NCBI RefSeq assembly: GCF_000340965.1
Contig: NZ_ANAY01000011.1
Coordinates: forward strand, 124,001-188,000
Direction: 5' to 3'
Source: Nocardiopsis kunsanensis DSM 44524
Lineage (GTDB): Bacteria > Actinomycetota > Actinomycetes > Streptosporangiales > Streptosporangiaceae
Length of the DNA: 64,000 bases
Shown: positions 9,301-18,019 of the stretch, in pieces
Position numbering within the stretch: position 1 is the first letter of the stretch
Layout: each line of letters begins with the position of its first letter
The notes under the pieces: model-generated
The model's input: the letters and a program-made list of their open reading frames with translations, nothing else
Databases searched by the model: none
Told to the model about the DNA's origin: nothing
Made by a program: the position numbers and the translations under genes

Positions 9301-10530
9301 ACGGTCGACAAGCGCCCTCCACTTCAGCCCCGGATCACCGTTCTCGGGGTCGGTGCCGAAGGCTGGGACGGGCTCCCCGAACCTGCACGCCGGCTCCTGT
9401 CGGACGCGGACACGGTCCTGGGCGGACACCGGCACCTGGCCATGCTCCCGGACCGGCCCGGGCAACGACGGGAACCCTGGCCCTCACCCCTGCGGGAAGG
9501 GCTGCCGGACCTGCTGTCCTCGCTCGGGGACGGCACCGTCGTCGCGCTCGCCTCCGGGGACCCGTTCGTCTCCGGTATCGGCACCACGCTCGTCGACCTG
9601 CTCGGGGCCGACGCGGTGCGGGTGGAACCGGCCGTGTCCTCGGTTGCGCTGGCCCGCGCCCGCATGAACTGGCCGGCGGAACGGTGCACCGTGGTGAGCC
9701 TGGTCGGACGCGACCCCCGTTCGGTACTGCGCCATCTGGGTCCTGACCGGCGTCTGCTGGTGCTGTCCTCGGGGCCGCAGACCCCCGGGCAGGTCGCCGC
9801 CCTGCTGACCGGGGCCGACCACCCCGCCTGCCGGATGACCGTGCTCGCCGACCTGGGTTCGACGGCCGAGTCACGCCTGGAGGGCACCGCAGACACCTGG
9901 TGTGCGACGCCCCCGGCCGAGGTCCCGGCCCTGCACGTGCTGGCCCTGGAGACGGTCGACACGGCCGGGTACGGCTTGTTCCCCGGCCTTCCCGACGACG
10001 CGTTCGAACACGACGGACAACTGACCAAACGCGACCTGCGGGTCTCGGCCCTGGCCCGCTTGGCACCCTCCCCGGGGGAGCACCTGTGGGACGTGGGCGC
10101 GGGTGCCGGGTCGGTCGGTGTCGAATGGATGCGGGCCCACTCGTCCTGCACCGCCACGGCGGTCGAGTCCGGCGCCGAACGCGCTGAGCGGATCGGGCGC
10201 AACGCCGGGATGCTCGGCGTGCCCGGGTTGGAGGTGGTGCACGGCCGGGCCCCGCAGGCCCTGGACGGTCTGCCGACCCCCGACGCGATCTTCATCGGCG
10301 GGGGAGCGACCCGCCCGGGCGTGCTCGAGGCGTGCCTGGACGCGCTGCGGCCGGGCGGACGCATCGTCGTCCACGGGGTGACCCTGGAGACCGAGCACCT
10401 GCTCGCCGACGCCTACCGGGAACACGGCGGGGAACTGACCCGGATCGCCGTGGAGACCACCGCGCCGATCGGGACGTTCACCGGTTGGAGCCCGGCCCGC
10501 ACCGTCACGCAGTGGTCGCTGGTGCGGTGA
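9298..10530 (+). CDS. cobL: Precorrin-6Y C5,15-methyltransferase (decarboxylating)
   Basis: CobL methylates C-5 and C-15 of precorrin-6B and decarboxylates the acetate at C-12, giving precorrin-8. The 410-residue product is the usual two-domain fusion: an N-terminal tetrapyrrole methylase (ITVLGVGAEGW at the start, ASGDPFVSGIG near residue 82) and a C-terminal Rossmann methyltransferase (CbiT-like) with VGAGAGSVGVEW near residue 266 and IFIGGGATRPG. ATG 9298 is the only start that preserves the N-terminal motif without running into the riboswitch. The gene is divergent from the chelatase operon and converges on cobM. Confidence 0.94.
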   Translation: MTVDKRPPLQPRITVLGVGAEGWDGLPEPARRLLSDADTVLGGHRHLAMLPDRPGQRREPWPSPLREGLPDLLSSLGDGTVVALASGDPFVSGIGTTLVDLLGADAVRVEPAVSSVALARARMNWPAERCTVVSLVGRDPRSVLRHLGPDRRLLVLSSGPQTPGQVAALLTGADHPACRMTVLADLGSTAESRLEGTADTWCATPPAEVPALHVLALETVDTAGYGLFPGLPDDAFEHDGQLTKRDLRVSALARLAPSPGEHLWDVGAGAGSVGVEWMRAHSSCTATAVESGAERAERIGRNAGMLGVPGLEVVHGRAPQALDGLPTPDAIFIGGGATRPGVLEACLDALRPGGRIVVHGVTLETEHLLADAYREHGGELTRIAVETTAPIGTFTGWSPARTVTQWSLVR

Positions 10531-10546
10531 ACAGAGAACAGGTCCG

Positions 10547-11475
10547 CTCAGCCGCGTGAGGGGCTGGGCCCCAGCGCACGTGCGCGGAGCAAGACCTCCT
10601 CGCCACAAGAAACAGGTCTGCTCAGCCACGTGAAGGGCCGAGCCCCAGGGCAGGTGCACGGTGCTGGGTCTCCCCTTCCCACGGGAGACAGGCCTGCTCA
10701 GCCACAGTCATCGCGGGGTGCGCGCCCCCGGTGCCACAGAAACCCCGGAGTCTCCGCGCGTACCACGCGGTGGCCTCACATGCCATCCTTACGCGGTCTC
10801 TGGACGCCCGGAGCCCACCAGCCATGTGGGCACAGAAGCGCGTGAGCCCGCACCGTGTCTTTGGGCTCAACCGGGGGAAGGCCCCCCTCCCCCCAAGGAA
10901 AGGGAAGAGACAGAAACAGGCCCCCGCCCCAAGGGGGTGTCCGCGCTCAACCACACGAAGAGCCGAGCCCCAGCGCACCTGCACGGTGCAAGGTCTCCCT
11001 CCCTTCAGACTCTTCTTCTTTCCAGCGTGTGTTCGTGGTTTTACGTCTGCGGCCCCGTGCCCCGCTCCTGGGGCCGGGCCTTGTCTGTGGCCGGGGTCCA
11101 CACCCCCTGACGCGCGGCTCTGTACGCGCCTTCTCCCCCTCCTGCGGGGAGGGGCCTTGCCCCGGCCGAGCTCAAGGGCAAGGCGCGGGCTCACGCGTCC
11201 CCCGTGCGTTGGGGGTCGAGGGGCTCCGGGCGTCCAGAGACCGCGTAAGGAGGGCTCGGGAGACCACCGCGCGGAACGCGCGTAGGGGGCCTTCGGCCAA
11301 AGGGGCGACGCACCGCGCGCCGACTGTGGCCGAGCAAACCTGTCTCCTGCGGGGAGGGGAGACCCTGCACCGTGCACCTGCGCTGGGGCTGAGCCCTTTG
11401 TGTGGTTGAGCGTCCGGGTTTCTTATGGCCGGGGAGACCCAGCACCGTGTACGTGCGCTGGGGCTGAGCCTCAAC
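10547..11475. repeat. ~0.93-kb imperfect long palindrome between convergent cobL and cobM
   Basis: The whole gap is repetitive and holds no credible gene. A ~75-100-bp unit with a core like GAGCCCCAGCGCACGTGCACGG followed by TCTCC and CTCAGCCAC occurs in plus orientation near 10547, 10621 and 10960, and in reverse orientation near 11330-11411 and 11412-11475. A second module, CTTACGCGGTCTCTGGACGC plus CGGAGCCC, is at about 10790-10815 and inverted at about 11220-11250. The order of modules on the left is mirrored on the right, so the gap is one imperfect palindrome centred near 11010. Open frames of up to 251 aa here look like repeat shadows. Confidence 0.8.
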
Positions 11476-12220
11476 CCCCGTCGCGGGGCCGATCGGGGTC
11501 GTACAGGAACGACTCGCCCCCGGCCCCGGGGGTCAACGCGCGTCCCACCAGGACCACCGCCGCCTGCCGGAACCCGGCCTCCTCCACGGCGTCGGCGATA
11601 TCGCCCACGGTGCCGTGCAGCACTGCCTCCTCCGGGCCGCCCACCCGGTGTGCGACCACGACCGGGCAGTCCGCGCCGTACTCCGGTTCGATCCTCTCCA
11701 TGAGCTCACGCACCCGCCGGATCGCCAAGTGCAGCACCAGCGTGGCCCGGGTCGCAGCGAAGGCCTCCAACGTTTCGGTGTCCGGCATCGCGCTCGACCG
11801 CGACCGGGTCCGGGTCAGCACCACCGACTGCGCCACCAACGGCACGGTCAGTTCCCGCCCCACCAGCGCCGACGCGGCCGCGTAGGCGGGCACACCCGGG
11901 GTGACGTCCCACGGGATCCCGCGCGCGTCGAGTCGGCGGGTCTGTTCCGAGAGCGCCGAATAAACGGACGGGTCCCCGGACGTGAGCCGTACGGTGTCCA
12001 GACCCTCGGCGTGCGCGGAGACCAGGCGCTCGGTGATGCGGTCCAGGTCCAGCCCCTGTGTGTCGACCAGTTCGGCCCCGGGCGCACAGTGGTCCAGGAC
12101 CTCCGGATCGAGGTACGTACCCGGGTAGAGGACCACGTCCGCCGCGGCGAGCATGCGGGTGGCACGTACCGTCAACAGGTCGGCGCTTCCGGGGCCGGAG
12201 CCCACGAAGTGCACGGTCAC
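11471..12220 (-). CDS. cobM: Precorrin-4 C11-methyltransferase
   Basis: CobM methylates C-11 of precorrin-4 to give precorrin-5. The 249-residue product has the tetrapyrrole methylase N-terminus VHFVGSGPGSADLLT, the YPGTYLDPEVL segment, LTSGDPSVYSALSEQ and a VVAHRVGGPEE motif. The GTG start at 12220 overlaps the cobIJ stop (GTGA); the longer frame upstream is a cobIJ shadow. It is the last gene of the cobG-cobH-cobIJ-cobM operon and its end abuts the palindromic repeat. Confidence 0.95.
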   Translation of the reverse strand: MTVHFVGSGPGSADLLTVRATRMLAAADVVLYPGTYLDPEVLDHCAPGAELVDTQGLDLDRITERLVSAHAEGLDTVRLTSGDPSVYSALSEQTRRLDARGIPWDVTPGVPAYAAASALVGRELTVPLVAQSVVLTRTRSRSSAMPDTETLEAFAATRATLVLHLAIRRVRELMERIEPEYGADCPVVVAHRVGGPEEAVLHGTVGDIADAVEEAGFRQAAVVLVGRALTPGAGGESFLYDPDRPRDGG

Positions 12221-13761
12221 GCTCCCACCCGGCTTTCCACCCACCTCGGGGTCCACACACGTCCGGCCCCGGAGAGCCTGGTCCCGCTCGCACCGACGAT
12301 CAGCAGGCAGCGCATGTCCACCGTCGCAGGGTCCAACTCGGCCAATGTCGTCACTTCCAGGGACTCGTTCTCGCGCCCCACGCTCCGGCCCACGACCACC
12401 GGTGTCCCCGGCTCCCGGTGCTCCAACAGGACCCGGCGTGCGGTCGCGATCTGCTCGGTCCGCGAACGGGAGGCCGGATTGTAGACCGCCAGCGCCAGGT
12501 CGGCCTCGGACACCGCACGCAACCGGCGTTCGATCACCTCCCACGGCTTGAGCCGGTCCGACAGGCTCATCACCGCGAAGTCCCCGCCGACCGGGGCACC
12601 CGCACGCGCGGCCACGGCCTGAACGGCGCTCATCCCGGGCAGCACCCGCACCGGCACGTCCCTGTACACGGGGTCCTCCGCAGCCTCGAACACGGCCGTG
12701 GCCATACCGAAGACACCCGCGTCCCCTCCGGAGACCACCGCGACCCGCTCGCCCTTGCGCGCCAGGTCGAGCGCGAGGCGGGCACGGTCGAGTTCCACGG
12801 TGTTGCCGGAGGCGTGCCGGGTCAGCCCGGCCCGTTGCGGGACCCGGTCGACGTAGGGGCCGTACCCCACCACGTGGTCGACCTCGGCCAGTGCGGTGGA
12901 CGCCTCGGCGGTGAGCCAGCGGTCCGGGCCCGGGCCCAGACCGACGACCAGGAGCTCGGCGGTCGAGGTGATCGGCTCGAAGAGTTCCGTCCCGCTCCCG
13001 CCGGCTGCCACGTCCCCGCCCGATGTGCGGGACCGGGTCCCGTTCCGGCTGTCCCCGGTCACCAGGATCACCGAGAAGTAGGGGACCGTCGTCGGGTCGA
13101 CCTCCGCGACCGGCAGCTGTCGTTCCTCCGTCATCGACGCGCGTTCCACGTAGACCGCGTGCTCCAGGCGCCCGGCGGCCTCCAGGGCACGCCGGACCGC
13201 GGGGAACGTGCGCCCCAGTTTCATGATCACCGCTGCGTCGGTCTCGGCCAGGCGCCGGGCCAGCTCAGGTTCGGGCAGGGTCCCCGGCAGTACCGTGAGT
13301 ACGTCGGTCTGCCGGGCCAGCGGTGACTCCGCGGCCGAAGTGGCGGCGGTGAACGCGGGGATCCCCGGAACGATCCCGGTCGGGTACCGTTCCGCGAGCC
13401 GGTCGTGCATGTACATGTACGAGCCGTAGAAGAGCGGATCGCCCTCGGAGAGCAGCACGACGTTCCGGCCGGCGTCCAGGTGCTCGGCCAAACGGCGGGC
13501 GGAGTCCGCGTAGAAGTCGGAGAGCGCACCCGTGTACCCGCCCGGGTGGTCGGTCGTGCCGGTCGTCACCGGGTAGGTGAGTTTCTCCTCGATCGCCGTG
13601 CCCGGGATGAGGTCGGCGGCGATACGGCGGGCGTTGGAGCTCTTGCCCGCACCCGCGTGGTAGGCGACCACGTCGGCCTCGGAAATGAGCCGGGCGGCCT
13701 TGAGCGTGATGAGTTCGGGATCGCCGGGGCCGACGCCGACCCCGTGGAAACGGCCGGTCAC
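12217..13761 (-). CDS. cobIJ: Bifunctional precorrin-2 C20- / precorrin-3B C17-methyltransferase (CobI-CobJ)
   Basis: This 514-residue protein fuses two tetrapyrrole methylases, as known from mycobacteria and streptomycetes. Residues ~1-235 are CobI (FHGVGVGPGDPELIT, then LLSEGDPLFYGSYMYM). A Gly/Ser/Arg-rich linker leads into CobJ (LLVVGLGPGPDRWLT, VVSGGDAGVFGMA, AVYNPASRSR). Together they carry out the C-20 methylation before and the ring-contracting C-17 methylation after precorrin-3B formation, the step assigned to the adjacent cobG. GTG 13761 overlaps the cobH stop and its own stop overlaps the cobM GTG. Confidence 0.96.
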   Translation of the reverse strand: MTGRFHGVGVGPGDPELITLKAARLISEADVVAYHAGAGKSSNARRIAADLIPGTAIEEKLTYPVTTGTTDHPGGYTGALSDFYADSARRLAEHLDAGRNVVLLSEGDPLFYGSYMYMHDRLAERYPTGIVPGIPAFTAATSAAESPLARQTDVLTVLPGTLPEPELARRLAETDAAVIMKLGRTFPAVRRALEAAGRLEHAVYVERASMTEERQLPVAEVDPTTVPYFSVILVTGDSRNGTRSRTSGGDVAAGGSGTELFEPITSTAELLVVGLGPGPDRWLTAEASTALAEVDHVVGYGPYVDRVPQRAGLTRHASGNTVELDRARLALDLARKGERVAVVSGGDAGVFGMATAVFEAAEDPVYRDVPVRVLPGMSAVQAVAARAGAPVGGDFAVMSLSDRLKPWEVIERRLRAVSEADLALAVYNPASRSRTEQIATARRVLLEHREPGTPVVVGRSVGRENESLEVTTLAELDPATVDMRCLLIVGASGTRLSGAGRVWTPRWVESRVGA

Positions 13762-14423
13762 TCTTCCTCCTTGGCAAGTGCGTTCAGGGCCGACGAGGTC
13801 ATCGCGGAACCTCCACGACGGCCGAGGGCGGTCACGTAGGGCACGTCGACGCCGTGCCGGCCGGCCAGTTCCGTCAGCGCCTGTTTGGACTCCGCGGCGC
13901 CGATGAAACCGACCGGGCAGCCGACGATCGCGGCCGGGCGCGGTGCTCCGTCGATCAACATCTCCAGCAGGTGGAACAGGGCGGTGGGCGCGTTGCCCAC
14001 GGCCACCACGGCCCCTTCGAGCACTGGTTCCCACAGGGAGACGGCGGCCGCCGAGCGGGTGGTGCCCCACTCCCGGGCGAGGTCGGGCACCCGGGGATCG
14101 GACAGCAGACACCGCACCTCGTTGTCGGCGGGAAGGCGCGCACGGGTGACCCCGGCCGCGACCATGCCCGCGTCGCACAGGATCGGGGCGCCGGAGCGCA
14201 GGGCCTCCCGGGCCGCCGTGACCAGCCCGGGGTGGACGGCCAGGTCTCCGGCGAGGTCCACCTGGCCGGTGCCGTGGATCATGCGGACCGCGAGCCGTTC
14301 GGCGTCCGGCGGCAGGTGCCCGAGCGAGGCCTCCCGCCGGATCGTGGCGAAGGAGTCGGTGTAGATCGCGGGACCGTCGTCGATGTAGTCGTAGTGCCGG
14401 TCCGGTCGGCGCGGGGACGTCAA
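13758..14423 (-). CDS. cobH: Precorrin-8X methylmutase
   Basis: CobH moves the C-11 methyl to C-12 to form hydrogenobyrinic acid. The 221-residue product shows the family order: YDYIDDGPAIYTDSFATIR, the catalytic-histidine MIHGTG segment, ILCDAGMVAAGV, VGNAPTALFHLLE and GCPVGFIGAAESK. The start is a TTG at 14423 that overlaps the cobG stop (TTGA) and has GGAGGTGG five to six bases upstream. No ATG or GTG nearby fits the family N-terminus; the longer open frame is a shadow of cobG. Confidence 0.93.
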   Translation of the reverse strand: MTSPRRPDRHYDYIDDGPAIYTDSFATIRREASLGHLPPDAERLAVRMIHGTGQVDLAGDLAVHPGLVTAAREALRSGAPILCDAGMVAAGVTRARLPADNEVRCLLSDPRVPDLAREWGTTRSAAAVSLWEPVLEGAVVAVGNAPTALFHLLEMLIDGAPRPAAIVGCPVGFIGAAESKQALTELAGRHGVDVPYVTALGRRGGSAMTSSALNALAKEEE

Positions 14424-15412
14424 GGTCCACCTCCGGGGTCGGGGACAGGGTCGGGGTCGGGGACACCGGGGACGAGGACTCCACGCCACGGGGTCACGAT
14501 GAGCGTGCCGTGGCCTGCGGATCGGGCCTCCTCGGCCAGAGCGTCGATGGCGGGGCGGTCCAGGCCGCTGTCGGGGACGGGGACGTGTCGGCCGCCCCCG
14601 GGCACGGGGCCGTACGGGAGCGGGCACGCGGGAGGAGGCAATCGCGGATCGGGTGGTCCGAGCCCGGTGAGCGGACCCGGGAGTTCGGTGACGTGCCATG
14701 CGGCGGCAGGGCCCTCGCCGCGGCGTTCCAGGAACCGGTCGGTGAGCGAGGCCAGGGCCTCGGGCGCCTCGTCGAGCGCGGTCACCGGGCCCCAGCGGTC
14801 CCCGACCCGGAGCTGGGCCCGGTCCGGGTCGAGGGCGGTCAGTCCCAGGTCGCAGCTGCGCTCGGTCAAGTCACCGCGGCCGTCGTCCAACACGAAGAGG
14901 AAACGGCCCGGAAGCGCCGCGCGGTGCGGGGACGAACACAGGAGCCGGTCGAGCTCGGCGGACACGGGACGCAGGTCGGCCCGTCCGCCCCAGAGCCCCG
15001 ATCCCGGGGAGACCATGACGTTGCGCACCAGCTCGTGTGTGAGCGAGGGCAGCAGGCCCGTGGATCGGAGCGCGTCGGCGACCTCCGGTGCGAGGCCGCC
15101 CTCCTGACCCGGGAGGGCGCGCAGCTGGAGGTTGGCCCGGACGGTGACGTGGACCCGGCCGTCGCCGTACCGTTCCGCGATCCCACACAAATCGGACAGA
15201 GCGTCCGTGGGCAGGCGACCGCCGATGAGACGGAGCCGAACCAGGAGACCGTCGTCGGCCGGCCAGGGGCGTAGCGCTCCGGGGCAACGGTCGCGCCGGG
15301 TTCGGGGGCCCGTGCCGTGGCTCTCCTGGGCGGAGGGGACCGAATCGCGGTGATCCGGAGCGCGGCGGTCCGTGGCGGTGCGATCCGGCTCCGGCCTGGC
15401 CGTCGGCGGCAT
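14420..15412 (-). CDS. cobG: CobG-like precorrin-3B synthase, lacking the C-terminal Fe-S part
   Basis: CobG is a nitrite/sulfite-reductase-like monooxygenase that makes the hydroxy-lactone precorrin-3B. The 330 residues cover the N-terminal ferredoxin-like half-domain (CPGALRPWPADDG, RANLQLRAL), the central segment (NVMVSPGSGLWGG, FLFVLDDGRGDLT) and the second half-domain up to TPWRGVLVPGV. The frame then ends in a short Asp/Pro/Gly run. Family members continue for about 60-80 residues with two cysteine pairs that hold the 4Fe-4S cluster (around ACTxxPGC and GCxxxC); none are here. The stop is coupled to cobH, so this is not a window artefact. ATG 15412 has AAGGA upstream. Family sure, activity doubtful. 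Confidence 0.82.
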   Translation of the reverse strand: MPPTARPEPDRTATDRRAPDHRDSVPSAQESHGTGPRTRRDRCPGALRPWPADDGLLVRLRLIGGRLPTDALSDLCGIAERYGDGRVHVTVRANLQLRALPGQEGGLAPEVADALRSTGLLPSLTHELVRNVMVSPGSGLWGGRADLRPVSAELDRLLCSSPHRAALPGRFLFVLDDGRGDLTERSCDLGLTALDPDRAQLRVGDRWGPVTALDEAPEALASLTDRFLERRGEGPAAAWHVTELPGPLTGLGPPDPRLPPPACPLPYGPVPGGGRHVPVPDSGLDRPAIDALAEEARSAGHGTLIVTPWRGVLVPGVPDPDPVPDPGGGP

Positions 15413-15479
15413 GGGCGTCCTTCGTGTCAGGGGCTCCTACGCGTGGCCCGCGGTCGACCTGACGGTGGATACCGCCAGC

Positions 15480-15650
15480 GCCAGCAGGTCTTCGGACTCG
15501 GGGTCGACCGGGTACGGAACGCCTTCCCGGGGCCGCGGCCCCAGTGGCCGTCCCGGATTTCCCACCGGGACGTGTCCGCTCGTCGTCCTCACCGCTGCGC
15601 GTCAGTCCCGGATTCGCACCGGGTTCCCTGCTCCACGAGGTGGAGTTCGA
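15480..15650 (-). promoter_or_regulatory. Second cobalamin riboswitch, upstream of cobG
   Basis: On the minus strand the leader contains CAGGGAACCCGGTGCGAATCC, then ACTGACGCGCAGCGGTGAGG, and a 3' B12-box-like GAGTCCGAAGACCTGC at 15484-15500. These are the conserved AdoCbl aptamer segments in the right order, ending ~70 bases before the cobG ATG. It should control cobG-cobH-cobIJ-cobM. A ~75-base insertion between the halves is GC-rich and pairs locally. Boundaries are approximate. Confidence 0.9.
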
Positions 15651-15757
15651 CTGGCCCGACGAGGATATCGGGTATCTCGTGCGCCAGGTCGGGGAGGGGT
15701 CGGGTCAGCTCCCGTCGCCGTACGGCACAGGGGATCCCGCCCCGGGGGGTGCGGGCC

Positions 15758-15997
15758 TCACCCCGCACGCGGGCGTCCGATGATGAACCACAGCAGGGCG
15801 CCGATGAAGGGCGCGATGAAGATGAGGACGATCCAGAGGATCTTCATCCCCAGATCGATCCGGGCGAACAGGGCGCTGAAGAAGGCGACGACGATGAAGA
15901 CGACCACCGCCAGGCCCAACAGCAGGGAACCGACCACCAACGCGGCCGGGATCAGGAACTCGTAGGTGGCAGGGTCGCTCAGCATCAGCAGGGACAT
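15758..15997 (-). CDS. Small membrane protein with PLDc_N-type domain
   Basis: This 79-residue protein has two hydrophobic segments (about residues 13-45 and 51-73) and the C-terminal pattern KILWIVLIFIAPFIGALLWF ending IGRPR, which is the hallmark of the 'phospholipase D N-terminal' (PLDc_N) domain found alone in many small actinobacterial proteins. It has no catalytic domain. AGGAA precedes the ATG at 15997. It stands alone between the second cobalamin riboswitch and the ABC exporter pair. Its function is unknown; a membrane-stress role is suggested for some relatives but nothing here shows that. Confidence 0.85.
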   Translation of the reverse strand: MSLLMLSDPATYEFLIPAALVVGSLLLGLAVVVFIVVAFFSALFARIDLGMKILWIVLIFIAPFIGALLWFIIGRPRAG

Positions 15998-16195
15998 GGG
16001 GTTCCGTTCCTGGTGGAGGTCTTGTGACGAACACTCCTCACGCTAGGAGCGCCGCACCCGCTGCGGCCTCCCCCCGCGGAACGGAAAGCGACACCGCCCA
16101 AGGTGGGGGGAGGGCCGTTCCGGACCAGGCATTCGTGGGACCCGCCCCCGACTTTCGTCGGTGCTCCGCCCGGCGCCACCCGGCCCTCCACCGCC

Positions 16196-18019
16196 TCAGG
16201 TTCCGGCCGTGTACGCCCGCTCCTGGAGCCCGTACAGCCGCGCGTACCGCCCGCCGACTGCGACCAGCTCCGCGTGGGTGCCCGTTTCCACGAGCCGCCC
16301 GCGCTCCATGACCAACACCAGGTCCGCTCCGGCCACCGTAGAGAAGCGGTGCGAGACGACCACGGTGACCGTGCCCGTCCCGCGTGCGTGGGCCCGGGCC
16401 CGCTCCATGTACCGCCGGAAGATCGCCTCCTCGCTCGGCGCATCGAGGGAGGCCGTCGGCTCGTCGAGCACGAACAACAGAGGGTCGCGCCGCATCGACG
16501 CCCGTGCCAGGGCCGCACGCTGCCACTGCCCCTCCGAGAGTTCCACGCCACCCAGCCGACGTCCCAACTGGGTGTGCACACCCTCGGGCAGCCCGGCGGC
16601 GATCTCCTCCGCGTCGGCCTCACGTACCGCCCGTGCCACGGCATCGGGGTCCCCGATACGGTCCAGGTCACCGAGCCCGACGGTCTCCCCGAAGGTCACC
16701 TCGAACCGTCCGAAGTCCTGGAACGCGGCGCTGCACCGCGACCGCCACCCTTCCGTGGACATGTCGGCCAGATCGCGGCCTTCCACCCGCACTGTGCCCG
16801 CGTCCGGCCGGTACAGGCCCAGCAGCAACTTGACCAGAGTCGTCTTGCCCGAACCGTACTCACCAACGACCGCGATGACCGACCCCGCGGGCAGGTGAGC
16901 CGAGATCCCGTCCAACGCCGGCCGTTCGGTGCCCGGGTAGGTGAAGGAGACACGGTCCAGGGCCAACCCCTCGGTCAGGGACCGCGGCGGTTCCTCGGTG
17001 CAACCTTCACGCGCGAGCTCGCCGGCGACATGACCGCGCAACCACAAGTACGGCTCCACGACCCTGCGGGCCCCGGCCGTCTCCGCCGTCGCGGTCACCG
17101 TTCCGCGCACCGTCTGCCCCAGGCTCACCGCCAGCATCACGGTCAACACCAGGTCCCCGACGGTCCCCGTGCCCTGGGCGGCCTGCACGATCACCACCGC
17201 GATACCCCCGGCGAAAGCCGACACGAACACCAGCCACCCCGCGAAAGTCCACACCGCAGCCCGTGCCCGGGCCCGGAACCGCACCCGCTCGGTCGCCCGC
17301 CACGCCTCGCCCCGCAACCGGTCCAGCCGCGTGTCCGCCCCGCTCACCCGGGCCTCCCCGCCGCCGGTCACACCCGCGACCGTCTCGAACAGGTCCTGCT
17401 GCAGGCGGTGATTCTCGGCGCCCTCCACCTCCGCCCGCCGGACGAGCACCTGGCCGCGGCGGTGGGCCCACAGGGGCACGGCCGCCAACGGGATCAGCGA
17501 CAGCAACAACGGATGCACCGCGCCCAGCAGGACCACCGTGACCAGGAGTTTGAGCACATGGGAGGCGGACAGCAGCACGTTCCAGACACTGCGGCCGATC
17601 TGCCCGGTTCCGCGCCGCACGATGTCGACCCGGTCGAGCACGTCGCCGCGTTCCAGGTGGGCGATCCCCGGAACCGACGCGATGGCGCGGTGCACGCGGG
17701 GATGCACGCCCATGCGCCCCGTGCGGTCGGCGACGGTCGTGATGACCTCCCCGGTCACGGTCTGGAACGTCGACGTGAGCGCGTGCGCGACCGCCACACC
17801 CACCGCGCAGGCCAGCGCCACCCCGGAAGCGCCCGCCGCCGTCGCGTCCACCGTCGCGCGCAGGGTCAGCGCCACCGCGGGGACCGCCACGACCGACAGC
17901 GCCAGGACCAGCAGCGCCAACACCGTCAGCCCGGGGGTGCACCGCCACGACAGGGTCAGGACCTCCCACCACAGGGCCGGGAGCCGGCGCCACACCGGAG
18001 TCGGGATCGGCCGTGTCAT
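16196..18019 (-). CDS. ABC exporter half-transporter, permease plus ATPase (second of a pair)
   Basis: The 607 residues give an N-terminal six-helix exporter membrane domain (about 25-300) and a C-terminal nucleotide-binding domain with Walker A VGEYGSGKTTL near residue 388, signature LSEGQWQRAAL, Walker B LLFVLDEPTASLD and switch histidine VSHRFS. It overlaps the upstream half-transporter by four bases (ATGA), so the two are made together and probably form a heterodimeric exporter. Both ATPase sites look complete. The substrate is unknown: nearby genes do not specify one, and closeness to cobalamin genes is no evidence for B12 transport, since importers differ in architecture. Confidence 0.9.
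   Translation of the reverse strand: MTRPIPTPVWRRLPALWWEVLTLSWRCTPGLTVLALLVLALSVVAVPAVALTLRATVDATAAGASGVALACAVGVAVAHALTSTFQTVTGEVITTVADRTGRMGVHPRVHRAIASVPGIAHLERGDVLDRVDIVRRGTGQIGRSVWNVLLSASHVLKLLVTVVLLGAVHPLLLSLIPLAAVPLWAHRRGQVLVRRAEVEGAENHRLQQDLFETVAGVTGGGEARVSGADTRLDRLRGEAWRATERVRFRARARAAVWTFAGWLVFVSAFAGGIAVVIVQAAQGTGTVGDLVLTVMLAVSLGQTVRGTVTATAETAGARRVVEPYLWLRGHVAGELAREGCTEEPPRSLTEGLALDRVSFTYPGTERPALDGISAHLPAGSVIAVVGEYGSGKTTLVKLLLGLYRPDAGTVRVEGRDLADMSTEGWRSRCSAAFQDFGRFEVTFGETVGLGDLDRIGDPDAVARAVREADAEEIAAGLPEGVHTQLGRRLGGVELSEGQWQRAALARASMRRDPLLFVLDEPTASLDAPSEEAIFRRYMERARAHARGTGTVTVVVSHRFSTVAGADLVLVMERGRLVETGTHAELVAVGGRYARLYGLQERAYTAGT

Noticed and set aside
10547..11475. CRISPR array or small gene in the cobL/cobM gap
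   Set aside because: The repeats vary in length and orientation, are mirror-arranged and have no unique spacers of constant size. The open frames (up to 251 aa on the minus strand) are compositionally odd, change frame between repeat copies and have no ribosome binding site.
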